A stretch of DNA of 64,000 bases from Paenibacillus sp. cl123. Its GTDB lineage: Bacteria > Bacillota > Bacilli > Paenibacillales > NBRC-103111. The notes under the pieces are model-generated. The model searched no databases, was not told where the DNA came from, and saw only the letters and a program-made list of their open reading frames with translations. Both the position numbers and the translations under genes were made by a program. The stretch is taken from NCBI RefSeq assembly GCF_900101595.1, contig NZ_FMYY01000007.1, forward strand, positions 1 through 64,000, read 5' to 3'. Below are positions 16,586 to 26,690 of the stretch, in pieces. How positions within the stretch are numbered: position 1 is the stretch's first letter; each line of letters begins with the position of its first letter.

Positions 16586-17827
16586 TTATTTATCCCGACA
16601 AGCAAAGCCCGTACCGCCGCAGACCGGGCAGGGCTCCAGCGCAGTCGTTTCCTTGCTGTCTCTCACCTTCTTGCGCGTCATCTCGACAAGGCCCAGCTTC
16701 GTCCAGCCGACGACAACCGTCTTGGTGCGATCCTTGCGGATCTCCTGGTTCAGCTCGTCCTGCACCTGCTGGCGGCGCTGCGGCGTCTCCATATCTATGA
16801 AATCGATAACGATCAGTCCGCCTATGTCGCGCAACCGCAGCAGCCTCGCGATCTCCCGGGCCGCTTCCATATTCGTATCGAACACGGTTTGCTCCAGGTC
16901 GACCGAGCCTGTATATTTGCCCGTATTGACATCGAATACGGTCAACGCCTCGGTCCGGTCAACGATCAGATATCCTCCGTTGTCCAGCCATACCTTGCGC
17001 CGCAAAGCCAGCTCAAGCTGTCTGGCGATGCCGAAGTCTTCCATCACGTCGCGGCCGCCGTGCACGCTCACCCGTCCGGCCAGCGACTGGGTTCCGGGAA
17101 CCGACAGGACGCTGAGCACCAAATCCCGCACATCGCGGGAGCTGACAAGCACCTCCTGCACATCCTCCCGGAACACGTCGCGGATCAGCCTCGGCAGCAT
17201 GTCCACATCGCTGTGAACTTGACGAGGGACCGCTCCCTCCCGCGCCGCAGATGCGCCAAGCAGCCGCCAGCGGCCGCGCAGCTCCTGCAGATCGGCGGCC
17301 AGCGCCTCCTCCGTCTCGCCCAGTGCGGCCGTGCGCACGATAAAGCCTTCGCCGGGCTCCAGCTGCCGCTCGGCCATCCGCTTCAGCTTCTCGCGGTCGG
17401 AGGTCAGCTCGATCTTGCGCGATACGCCTACATAATCGGCGTTCGGCATGTACACGCCGAACCGGCCGGGCAGCGAATAATGGGTCGTTACCCGGGCTCC
17501 CTTGCTGCCGACCGGCTCCTTCGCCACCTGGACCATAATCTGCTGGCCGACATGCACCAGCTCATGAATCGGCGGCTTTTCCTTCGGCTGTTTATCCAGA
17601 TTCGCGGGCAGCACGTCGTCGATATACAAAAAACCGTTGCGCGCAAGGCCAATGTCCACGAAAGCGGCCTGCATGCCTTGAAGCACGCGGACGACGCGGC
17701 CTATATAGATGTTGCCTGCCAGCTGTCCCTGATCACGGTGTCCTTTATAATACTCGGTGAGCTTGCCGAATTCGACAACAGCCACCTCGGTATGCTCTTG
17801 ATCGCATTTCACCAATATTCGTTTCAT
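16586..17827 (-). CDS. rng: Ribonuclease G/E family endoribonuclease
   Basis: A 413-residue RNase E/G. ATG at 17827 has a GAGGTG site 10 nt upstream and gives MKRILVKCDQEHTEVAVVEF. An S1 domain (about 35-125) contains GNIYIGRVVRVLQGMQAAFV; the catalytic DNase I-like part has FDVNTGKYTGS and IDFIDMET with the metal-binding acidic residues. The C-terminal zinc-link is CPVCGGTGF. It processes rRNA and mRNA. Its place between spoIVFB and rplU is usual in Paenibacillaceae-like gene order; Bacillus lacks it there. Confidence 0.92.
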   Translation of the reverse strand: MKRILVKCDQEHTEVAVVEFGKLTEYYKGHRDQGQLAGNIYIGRVVRVLQGMQAAFVDIGLARNGFLYIDDVLPANLDKQPKEKPPIHELVHVGQQIMVQVAKEPVGSKGARVTTHYSLPGRFGVYMPNADYVGVSRKIELTSDREKLKRMAERQLEPGEGFIVRTAALGETEEALAADLQELRGRWRLLGASAAREGAVPRQVHSDVDMLPRLIRDVFREDVQEVLVSSRDVRDLVLSVLSVPGTQSLAGRVSVHGGRDVMEDFGIARQLELALRRKVWLDNGGYLIVDRTEALTVFDVNTGKYTGSVDLEQTVFDTNMEAAREIARLLRLRDIGGLIVIDFIDMETPQRRQQVQDELNQEIRKDRTKTVVVGWTKLGLVEMTRKKVRDSKETTALEPCPVCGGTGFACRDK

Positions 17828-17888
17828 CTCCGGCAACACCTCGGGTCTATTGTAACATAATCTTGCAGGCTCTGCCTGCTGCAGACCT

Positions 17889-18809
17889 TCAGGCGAACAG
17901 CTCGGCGACCGTCCTCTCCCGCTTCCTCCCGTCAAAGTAGCAGTCCAGCAGCTGCTTCTCCGGAATAATATGGCGGATGCGCGAGCGCTCGTCCAGCACA
18001 TAAACCAGATGGTAGCGATCGCGCATAAACAGGCGGACGATCTCTCCCGCCTTGCGATGGCCGTGCACGACGATCGGGCAAGCCAAAGTCCCTTGGGCAA
18101 TTTCGCCAGCGAACTTGCCCTCCCTGTTCAGCAGAAACCGCATGAACCGGTAAGGCGCGCCCCGCCGCTCGTACCAGTTTGAGGCGAACAGAAAACAGCC
18201 GATCAGCAGCCAATTCAGCTGCACGCCGCCCCTCTCCGTCCATGCATGGAACAGGGCAGCGGCCAGCAGCAGCGCGCTGAACAAGAGACTGACCCCCGCC
18301 GCAAGCTGGAGCGTCCGCTGATAAGGCAGCCACAGGCCGAACAAGACAGTCATCACCTTTCCACCGTCGAGAGGCAGAATGGGCAGCAGGTTGAACAAGG
18401 CAATCATCGCATTGGCCTGTATGAAATATTCACCCCATAACGGGGGAAGTAAACCAGACCAGATCAACCCGTAACCGACCGCCATCATCCACACGTTCTG
18501 CAGCGGACCCGCGAGCGCCACCGCAAGCTCGTGAACGGCGGTGGCTCCCGGAGCTTCCTCCACAACGGCAACGCCCCCGAAGGGCAGAAGTCGAACTTCC
18601 CGCACCCGCCAGCCCAGACTCCGGGCGGCGGCGACATGTCCCAGCTCGTGGACGAGCACGACACCGAACAAGGTCAGCAGCTCAGCGGCATAACCGGTCA
18701 GAATCGATAAAATCAGCAGCAGGGTGAATAAGGGATGGAAACGGAAGGAAGTCCCGAACCATACGTTCCAGGACCTATAAAATAAGGCATGCCGGAGCCT
18801 GTTAGTCAA
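17889..18809 (-). CDS. spoIVFB: Site-2 metalloprotease SpoIVFB (pro-sigma-K processing)
   Basis: A 306-residue intramembrane M50 protease. Hydrophobic segments surround the zinc motif VVLVHELGHVAAARSLGW (HExxH near residue 54) and the third ligand in NLLPILPLDGGK. A cytoplasmic C-terminal region (about 215-306) resembles the CBS-like domain that senses ATP in SpoIVFB. It is read from TTG at 18809, which overlaps the end of spoIVFA (TTGACTAA). It cleaves pro-sigma-K in the outer forespore membrane. Confidence 0.9.
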   Translation of the reverse strand: MTNRLRHALFYRSWNVWFGTSFRFHPLFTLLLILSILTGYAAELLTLFGVVLVHELGHVAAARSLGWRVREVRLLPFGGVAVVEEAPGATAVHELAVALAGPLQNVWMMAVGYGLIWSGLLPPLWGEYFIQANAMIALFNLLPILPLDGGKVMTVLFGLWLPYQRTLQLAAGVSLLFSALLLAAALFHAWTERGGVQLNWLLIGCFLFASNWYERRGAPYRFMRFLLNREGKFAGEIAQGTLACPIVVHGHRKAGEIVRLFMRDRYHLVYVLDERSRIRHIIPEKQLLDCYFDGRKRERTVAELFA

Positions 18810-19731
18810 TCGGAATCACATCCGAAGGATCGACGGGCTTGCCTTCCTTGGAGAAAGCGAAAAACAAGGCGCCCGGCGCTTGTCCGCCGGCAGGCTCGGC
18901 AAGCGTGCCTACCGTCTCTCCTCCCTTCACCCAATCATTGAGCCGGATGCCTCCTGCGTTCAGGTGTCCGTAAGTAGATTCCATGCCTCCGGAATGACGA
19001 AGCACAACCGTATAGCCCGTATCGTCCTTCATACCGGCGAAAACAACCATGCCCGTATCGACGGCCGCCACCGGCGTCCCTCCCCGCGCTTCCATCAGGA
19101 TCCCGCCCAAGGCCGGTGTGAAGGATGCGATCAGCTTGCCCTCCATGGGCGCAAAGTAATGCTTGGGCAGCGAAGCGACCTTCTCCGCTTCCTGATGCCG
19201 GGACCCTCCGCCGATAGCGGGAAGGAAGGAAGGCGTACCGCCGAAATGCCGCTCGTACCAAACGGCAAGCGCCGCTGTGTTCATCGGCTCGGACAATGCC
19301 GCCGCTACTTGCGCGCGTGCCCGTTCGGTCCACGGATGATCGATCCGGTACATCCCCCATACGACGGCAAACAGCAGCCCGCTGAGCGCCAGCCGGACGG
19401 CAAATCTTCGCCCCCGCGGATGATGGGCGCCTCCATCCTCTCCCCCGTCGCGGTAGCGAGAGCTGTATGAGGACCATTCCCGCTCATATTTTCGCTTCCA
19501 CTCCACCTCCGGGTCCGGACGAGCGGGAGCGATCCCCCCGTATTCATAATCGTAGCGGTCCGCCACCAGCGGCCCCTCGGGCTCTGTCCGCTCGTAACGG
19601 CCCCGCTCCCCTTCATGCGGAAAGCTCATATGCGTAAGTGCCGGCTCTCCGTGGCCGTTGCGCCACGCATGCTCCTGGAGCCTGCGAATTTTTTCCATTC
19701 TGCGGTCTCGCACGTTTTTTTTCGTGTCCAC
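18802..19731 (-). CDS. spoIVFA: SpoIVFA-like inhibitor/scaffold with degenerate M23 domain
   Basis: A 309-residue protein starting at GTG 19731 after GAGGAGGTC. It has a charged N-terminal 115 residues, one membrane helix (VRLALSGLLFAVVWGMY), and a C-terminal LytM/M23-like domain (about 195-305). The M23 zinc ligands appear lost: the usual HxGxD position reads ALGGILMEARGG and the final HxH reads ALFFAFSKEG, although YGHL remains. This fits SpoIVFA, which holds SpoIVFB inactive until forespore signals cleave it, rather than an active peptidase. Confidence 0.85.
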   Translation of the reverse strand: MDTKKNVRDRRMEKIRRLQEHAWRNGHGEPALTHMSFPHEGERGRYERTEPEGPLVADRYDYEYGGIAPARPDPEVEWKRKYEREWSSYSSRYRDGGEDGGAHHPRGRRFAVRLALSGLLFAVVWGMYRIDHPWTERARAQVAAALSEPMNTAALAVWYERHFGGTPSFLPAIGGGSRHQEAEKVASLPKHYFAPMEGKLIASFTPALGGILMEARGGTPVAAVDTGMVVFAGMKDDTGYTVVLRHSGGMESTYGHLNAGGIRLNDWVKGGETVGTLAEPAGGQAPGALFFAFSKEGKPVDPSDVIPID

Positions 19732-19771
19732 CCCGGTGACCTCCTCGCCAGCTGAATCGCTCGTTCTCTCC

Positions 19772-19800
19772 ATCCTATGAGCTTGTACGGGCAAATATAC
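19772..19800 (-). promoter_or_regulatory. Sigma-E-like promoter for spoIVFA-spoIVFB
   Basis: GTATATT (19794-19800), a 14-nt spacer and CATAGGAT (19772-19779) closely match the sigma-E consensus, about 40 nt before the GTG start. The B. subtilis spoIVF operon is sigma-E dependent. Confidence 0.6.
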
Positions 19801-19815
19801 GCATGTCCGAACACA

Positions 19816-19855
19816 CGAAAAACTCCCTTCCGGCTGCAGATGCAGCGAAAGGGAG
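19816..19855 (-). terminator. Terminator of the nitrate assimilation operon
   Basis: CTCCCTT and AAGGGAG arms with an inner GCTGCA/TGCAGC pair form a stem followed by TTTTT on the minus strand, just past the nasC stop. It shields spoIVFA from read-through. Confidence 0.85.
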
Positions 19856-19873
19856 ACTAGATGGGCCAGCCGG

Positions 19874-22027
<2,154 letters not shown>

Positions 22028-22083
22028 CGTTCCCGTTCCTTCTGCGCCCACCCGTCTCACCTCCCGCTTCGTGCCGTTTCCGT

Positions 22084-22437
22084 TTAGCTAGCCAGCTCTT
22101 CCGCTTGCGGGAAAGCGATGTAAATGAGCCCGTCCTCGATCCGGGTCAAATATGTGCGCACGCAGCCCGTATCCGGCTTCTGCACCTCGCCGGACGGCAG
22201 ATGGATTTTGCGGTCATGCATCGGGCAAAACACATGCTCGTCGCAGACGATGCCCTCGGCAAGCACACCGTCCTTGTGCGGGCAGCGATTCTGAATGGCG
22301 TGCAGCTTGCCGGAGCTCAGCTTGAACAGAGCGACCTCCTCGCCTTGGTACCGGATCGTTCTGCCCGTATGCGGCGCCAAATCTTCATATGCCACGGCCT
22401 TCACCCATACTAACGACGCTTCTTTGTGTATATTCAT
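22084..22437 (-). CDS. nirD: Nitrite reductase small subunit (Rieske-type)
   Basis: A 117-residue protein with a Rieske [2Fe-2S] pattern: NRCPHKDGVL and CPMHDRKIHL (CxH and CxxH). It partners NirB in NADH-dependent reduction of nitrite to ammonium. It follows nirB by 88 bp and is 56 bp before nasC. Confidence 0.94.
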   Translation of the reverse strand: MNIHKEASLVWVKAVAYEDLAPHTGRTIRYQGEEVALFKLSSGKLHAIQNRCPHKDGVLAEGIVCDEHVFCPMHDRKIHLPSGEVQKPDTGCVRTYLTRIEDGLIYIAFPQAEELAS

Positions 22438-22525
22438 CGTCTCCGCTCCTCCCGTTCCTGCCTGTTAGGTCATGGAATTCATACTCCTCTTCCTGCCCAA
22501 GCCTCTGCCTGTTTGCTCCCCGCGT

Positions 22526-24943
22526 CTATTTCAGCTCGACAACCTCATACAGATCCTTCCGGATGCTCTCGCTGCGGATCGCCTCCTGCCAAGGGTCCTT
22601 CGTTACGGCCAGTGCCGCCGCCATACGCCCGCCCAGCTCCCGTCGCTGTTCGGAGTCCTCGACCACACGGCGGATATGGTCGATGCCCAGCCTGTTCACC
22701 CACTCGCTCGTGCGTTCGCCGTAATTCCCCGTTTCCCGGTAGTACTGCAGATAAGCCTCGGTGTAGGCCATAATCTCCGCTTCCGTCTTCACGGTTGTCA
22801 GCAGATCTCCCACCCGCACCTTCACGCCTCCGTTACCGCCGGCGTACAGCTCCCAGCCGCCGTCTACGGAGACAACGCCCAAATCTTTGATGCCCGACTC
22901 GGCGCAGTTGCGGGGACATCCGGACACCGCCAGCTTCACCTTGGCAGGCGTGTTCAGACGCTCGAAGCGCTTCTCCAGCGCGATCCCCACCGCCATCGCA
23001 TCGCCTGTGCCGAAGCGGCAGTACGTTTCGCCCACGCATGTCTTCACGGTGCGCAGCGCTTTGCCGTAGGCGTAGCCCGAGGGCATGTCAAGCTCCTCCC
23101 ACATTGCGGTCAGGTCTTCCTTCCGGACACCGAGCAGATCGATCCGCTGCCCCCCGGTCAGCTTGACCGTCGGTACGTTAAACTTCTCGGCTACCTCCGC
23201 AATCCGCTTCAGATCGGACGGCGTGGTCACCCCTCCGTAGATGCGGGGAACGACCGAGTACGTGCCGTCCTTCTGAATATTTGCGTGCATCCGTTCATTC
23301 ACGAAGCGCGATGCCTTGTTATCCTCGTAAACATCCGGGAAAATCATGCCCAGATAGTAATTCAGAGCCGGCCTGCACTTGGAGCAGCCCTCTTCGTTTT
23401 TCCATCCAAGCACGTTCATGACTTCCCGCACATGTGTCAGCCTTTTTTCCCGGATAGCGGCCACAATTTCATCGCGCGTATGCCCCGTACACCCGCACAT
23501 CGTCTCCCGCGCCTTCGTACGGTCGAAAGCGTCCCCGAGGGTCAGCGCCAGCAAATCGGCCACAAGCGGCTTGCAGCCCCCGCAAGAGCGGGATGCGGTC
23601 GTGCAGTTTTTTACTTCCTCCACGCTGGTCAGCCCCTGGTCGCGGATCGCCGAGCAGATCACCCCCTTCGTCACCCCATTGCAGCCGCATATGATTGCGT
23701 CGTCGCTCATGGACGCCGTACCGCTGCCGGTTGCCGTTCCGGTTGAAGGGTCTTGCAAAATGGCCGTCTTCTCCATACGGCTGATGTCCGTACCTTCGCG
23801 AATCATCTGCATGAGCCGCGTGCCGTCCGCCGTATCGCCGAACAACACCGCTCCGACGATCCGGTTGTCCTTCATCACAACTTTCTTGTATACCCCGGAG
23901 AAATCGTCCTGTATGCGGATCGCCTTCGTCCCGGGACTATCCTGGAAGCTGCCTCCGGAAAATACATCGACCCCGGATACCTTCAGCTTCGTATAAACGA
24001 CCGACCCTTCATAAGGGGCAGTGTCCACGCCTGCCAGCCGCTTGGCCAGCACCGCCCCTTGCTCATACAGAGGTGCAACGAGCCCATATACGATGCCGCG
24101 ATGCATCGCGCATTCGCCGACTGCGAACACATGCGGATCGCTCGTCTGCATGTAATCGTCCACGACGATACCCGGGCTGCACGCGATGCCCGCCTCCAGG
24201 GCCAGCCCGCTGTTCGGCCGGATGCCGACGGCCATCACGACCAGATCAGCCTCCGCGCTTGTTCCATCCTGGAATCGCAGGCCCGTGACCCGACTCTCTC
24301 CCGTAATCTCTGCCGTCTGCTTGCCGAGCAGGAAGTTCATTCCTTGCCTCTCCAGCGCTTCCTGGAGCAGATGTGAGGCTGTACGGTCGAGCTGCCGGTC
24401 CATGATCGTATCGCTGAGATGGACGACATCCACCTGCATGCCCAGATTCAGAAAACCTCTTGCGGCTTCCAGACCGAGAAGACCGCCGCCGATGACGACC
24501 GCTTTCCGGTACGTCTTCGATGCTTCGATCATCCTCTCGCAGTCGCGGATCGTCCGGTAGGCCATCACCCCCTCCTTTTCCGCTCCCGGCACCGGCAGCA
24601 TGAAAGGCTTCGACCCGGTCGCTATCACCAGCTTGTCATAATGGACAGTGACCCCCCGTTCGCTGCTCACTGTCCGCCGGGTCGTATCGACAGCAGTCAC
24701 CTTGTCGCCGGCATGCAGCTTGATCCCTTTGCTCTCGTACCACTCCAGAGGATGTATCACAATATCCCGGATCTCCGACTCCCCGGCCAGCACATAGGAG
24801 AGCAGAATCCGGTTGTAGTTCGGATGAGGCTCATCGCCGAATACGATGATGTCATATTTGTCCGGAGCCAGCTTAAGCAAATGCTCGACCGCATTCATTC
24901 CCGCCATGCCATTGCCAATCAGCACCAGCTTTTCTTTGTTCAT
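22526..24943 (-). CDS. nirB: Nitrite reductase [NAD(P)H] large subunit
   Basis: An 805-residue protein. Domains in order: FAD/NAD(P)H-dependent oxidoreductase (1-400; LVLIGNGMAGMNAVEHLLKL, then VVIGGGLLGLEAARGF), two BFD-like [2Fe-2S] segments (IICGCNGVTKGVICSAIR and MCGCTGHTRDEIVAAIR), and siroheme/[4Fe-4S] domains with CVGETYCRFGTGDA and the ligand motif SGCPRNCAESGIKD. ATG at 24943 has GGGAGG 9 nt upstream. It reduces nitrite to ammonium using NADH. Length and order are those of full NirB. Confidence 0.96.
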   Translation of the reverse strand: MNKEKLVLIGNGMAGMNAVEHLLKLAPDKYDIIVFGDEPHPNYNRILLSYVLAGESEIRDIVIHPLEWYESKGIKLHAGDKVTAVDTTRRTVSSERGVTVHYDKLVIATGSKPFMLPVPGAEKEGVMAYRTIRDCERMIEASKTYRKAVVIGGGLLGLEAARGFLNLGMQVDVVHLSDTIMDRQLDRTASHLLQEALERQGMNFLLGKQTAEITGESRVTGLRFQDGTSAEADLVVMAVGIRPNSGLALEAGIACSPGIVVDDYMQTSDPHVFAVGECAMHRGIVYGLVAPLYEQGAVLAKRLAGVDTAPYEGSVVYTKLKVSGVDVFSGGSFQDSPGTKAIRIQDDFSGVYKKVVMKDNRIVGAVLFGDTADGTRLMQMIREGTDISRMEKTAILQDPSTGTATGSGTASMSDDAIICGCNGVTKGVICSAIRDQGLTSVEEVKNCTTASRSCGGCKPLVADLLALTLGDAFDRTKARETMCGCTGHTRDEIVAAIREKRLTHVREVMNVLGWKNEEGCSKCRPALNYYLGMIFPDVYEDNKASRFVNERMHANIQKDGTYSVVPRIYGGVTTPSDLKRIAEVAEKFNVPTVKLTGGQRIDLLGVRKEDLTAMWEELDMPSGYAYGKALRTVKTCVGETYCRFGTGDAMAVGIALEKRFERLNTPAKVKLAVSGCPRNCAESGIKDLGVVSVDGGWELYAGGNGGVKVRVGDLLTTVKTEAEIMAYTEAYLQYYRETGNYGERTSEWVNRLGIDHIRRVVEDSEQRRELGGRMAAALAVTKDPWQEAIRSESIRKDLYEVVELK

Positions 24944-24994
24944 CTCAATCATCCTCCCTTATGGTGACGGCGGTCCGCTGTGGGGGCGTCTCCG

Positions 24995-26236
24995 TTAAAC
25001 GGTTCCGACGCTGTCAAGAGCGCCGGTCGCTTGGACTTTCCCTCCCTCGCCGACCCAGGTGCGCTTCCACTTGCCTTGTACGGCTGCTATGACAACGATG
25101 CAGGACAAAGCGATGACGCTCAGAACCAGAAAGCCCGGTGTGAAAGAGCCCGTCGTCAGCTTCAAGGTGCCCAAAATTTTGGGGAGGAAAAACCCGCCCA
25201 AACCTCCCGCAGCCCCGACGATCCCGGTAATAATGCCGACCTCATGGCTGAAGCGCTGCGGCACCAGTTGAAAGACGGCTCCATTGCCCATCCCCATTCC
25301 CATCATGGCTACGAACAGCAAAGCCGTCGTCAGCCACAAGGCCGGCAGCATCGACACGGCCGCCAGCATGACCCCGATCACGCCATAGAGCAGCATCAGC
25401 ATTTTGATCCCCCCCATGCGGTCCGACAAATACCCGCCTATCGGACGGAACAAGCTGCCTGCAATAATGCAGATAGTGGCAAAGTCGGCCGCGGTCACGG
25501 CGCTGAGCTTATATTCGGTATTAAAGAAGATCGTCAAATAATTGGCCATTCCGGAAAAGCCTCCGAACGTAACCATATAGAAGAAACAGAACAGCCACGT
25601 ATCCTTCTGCCGCAGAACGCGTCCGTAGTCGGCCAGCTTGAGAGGAGCAGGCTGCGTCGGGCTGTCTTTGGCCGTAAACAAAAAGATCAGAAATACGACA
25701 GCCAGCGGAATAAGGGCGAGCCCGAACACCAGATGCCAGTCGCCATAGTGCTGAGCGAGGCGATTCGCGAACAGCGTACTGAAAATAGTACCGCTGTTGC
25801 CCGCTCCTGCGATGCCGAGCGCAAGCCCCTGATATTGGGGCGGATACCAGCGGCTGGCGAGGGGCAGAGCGGCAGCGAAGCTGGCGCCTGCGATACCAAG
25901 CATCAAGGCCACGAAATACATGTCGTTTAGCGAGCTTGCCAGCTTCCATCCGTACAGGAGCGGCACTACCGTTAGCAGCATGCCGAGGATTCCGGTTTTT
26001 TTGGCCCCGATCCGATCGGTCAGATAGCCCAGCACCAGTCTCAGCACCGACCCTCCAAGCGCGGGCAAAGCGACCAAATTGGCTTTCTGCGCAGCGTTCA
26101 AGCCATAATCATTAGCGATGAGAACGGCCAGCGGCCCGAGCAGCACCCAGAGCATAAAGCTAACGTCAAAGTACAGAAACGCGCTTAGCAGCGAACCTTT
26201 ATGCCCGCTTTGCAAAAAACTTTTCCGATCAACCAC
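24995..26236 (-). CDS. Nitrate/nitrite transporter, MFS NarK/NasA type
   Basis: A 413-residue protein with about 12 hydrophobic segments. It carries the NarK-family signatures LRLVLGYLTDRIGAKKTGIL (MFS loop 2-3), ALGIAGAGNSGTIFSTLFAN in TM5 and GVVGAAGGLGGFFLP-like GIVGAAGGLGGFFLPKILG in TM11. It starts at GTG 26236 with AAAGGAG 9 nt upstream. It is the first gene of the nitrate operon, so nitrate import is the first product made after antitermination. I leave nasA/narK unassigned because nitrate uptake and nitrite export cannot be told apart by reading. Confidence 0.92.
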   Translation of the reverse strand: MVDRKSFLQSGHKGSLLSAFLYFDVSFMLWVLLGPLAVLIANDYGLNAAQKANLVALPALGGSVLRLVLGYLTDRIGAKKTGILGMLLTVVPLLYGWKLASSLNDMYFVALMLGIAGASFAAALPLASRWYPPQYQGLALGIAGAGNSGTIFSTLFANRLAQHYGDWHLVFGLALIPLAVVFLIFLFTAKDSPTQPAPLKLADYGRVLRQKDTWLFCFFYMVTFGGFSGMANYLTIFFNTEYKLSAVTAADFATICIIAGSLFRPIGGYLSDRMGGIKMLMLLYGVIGVMLAAVSMLPALWLTTALLFVAMMGMGMGNGAVFQLVPQRFSHEVGIITGIVGAAGGLGGFFLPKILGTLKLTTGSFTPGFLVLSVIALSCIVVIAAVQGKWKRTWVGEGGKVQATGALDSVGTV

Positions 26237-26265
26237 CGCTACCCTCTCCTTTGGACGTTTTACCT

Positions 26266-26342
26266 AAAAAGCCGGTGAAAGTCCCGCTTCACAGAGACTT
26301 TCCCCGGCTTCATTGCCGAAGCGTCAGGCACAGCATTGTGCC
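26266..26342 (-). promoter_or_regulatory. ANTAR-type dual-hexaloop antitermination module 2, with terminator, next to the transporter gene
   Basis: Reading the minus strand: hairpin GGCAC-AATGCT-GTGCC (26327-26342), then CGGC-AATGAA-GCCG (26305-26318). Both hexaloops have A at position 1 and G at position 4, the ANTAR target rule. The second hairpin uses bases of the 5' arm of a strong terminator: AAGCCGGGGAAAGTC pairs with GACTTTCACCGGCTT, then TTTTT (26266-26310). The hairpin and the terminator therefore exclude each other, as known for ANTAR antitermination. Confidence 0.75.
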
Positions 26343-26375
26343 GGCGCTTTTGTCTTTTTTATGCCCATTGCACAC

Positions 26376-26448
26376 AAAAAGCCTATCCGATTTACGCAAT
26401 TGTAAAGGATAGGCGCCGTTGCCAGATAAACAGACACATCTTTGTGTC
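26376..26448 (-). promoter_or_regulatory. ANTAR-type antitermination module 1, with terminator, near the transcript start
   Basis: Hairpin GACAC-AAAGAT-GTGTC (26433-26448) has A1 and G4 in a hexaloop. A weaker GGC-AACGGC-GCC (26412-26423) with A1 and G4 overlaps the 5' arm of a terminator: GCCTATCC and GGATAGGC around an inner TTTAC/GTAAA stem, then TTTTT (26376-26414). This repeats the logic of module 2, about 100 nt upstream. The second hairpin has only 3 G-C pairs, so this module is less certain. Confidence 0.6.
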
Positions 26449-26476
26449 GCTCCTGAACATCATTGTTCATAGCGTT

Positions 26477-26505
26477 ATTATATGAACCCTAATTAAAAAT
26501 GTCAA
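26477..26505 (-). promoter_or_regulatory. Consensus sigma-A promoter of the nitrate operon
   Basis: TTGACA (26500-26505), a 17-nt spacer and TATAAT (26477-26482), both perfect. The predicted start near 26470 gives a leader of about 230 nt before the transporter GTG, holding both antitermination modules. Confidence 0.85.
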
Positions 26506-26516
26506 TAAACATAACA
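26500..26516. promoter_or_regulatory. GlnR/TnrA box overlapping the -35 of the nitrate operon
   Basis: TGTCAATAAACATAACA is an exact match to TGTNAN7TNACA, the site of the MerR-type nitrogen regulators GlnR and TnrA. It overlaps the -35 hexamer, which suits repression by GlnR in nitrogen-rich cells; activation from this position is less likely. Confidence 0.75.
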
Positions 26517-26690
26517 TTAAAATTATGTTATGTTACTAAAAACGTTTGAATACATCGACAAAATGGTGATTTTCATGTTATATTTTTAAATGCCCCGTAA
26601 GCGACCTTTCATTTTGTAACATAAATATAACAAATAAATAACATATAAAATTTATTGGAGCTTTATTATCCGTTTGGAGGTAGAATCGTC

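Noticed and set aside
26620-26645. Second GlnR/TnrA box (TGTAAC...TAACA) near the ANTAR gene
   Set aside because: The spacing between half-sites is 8 nt, not 7, so it does not fit the consensus. Only the perfect site at 26500-26516 is reported.
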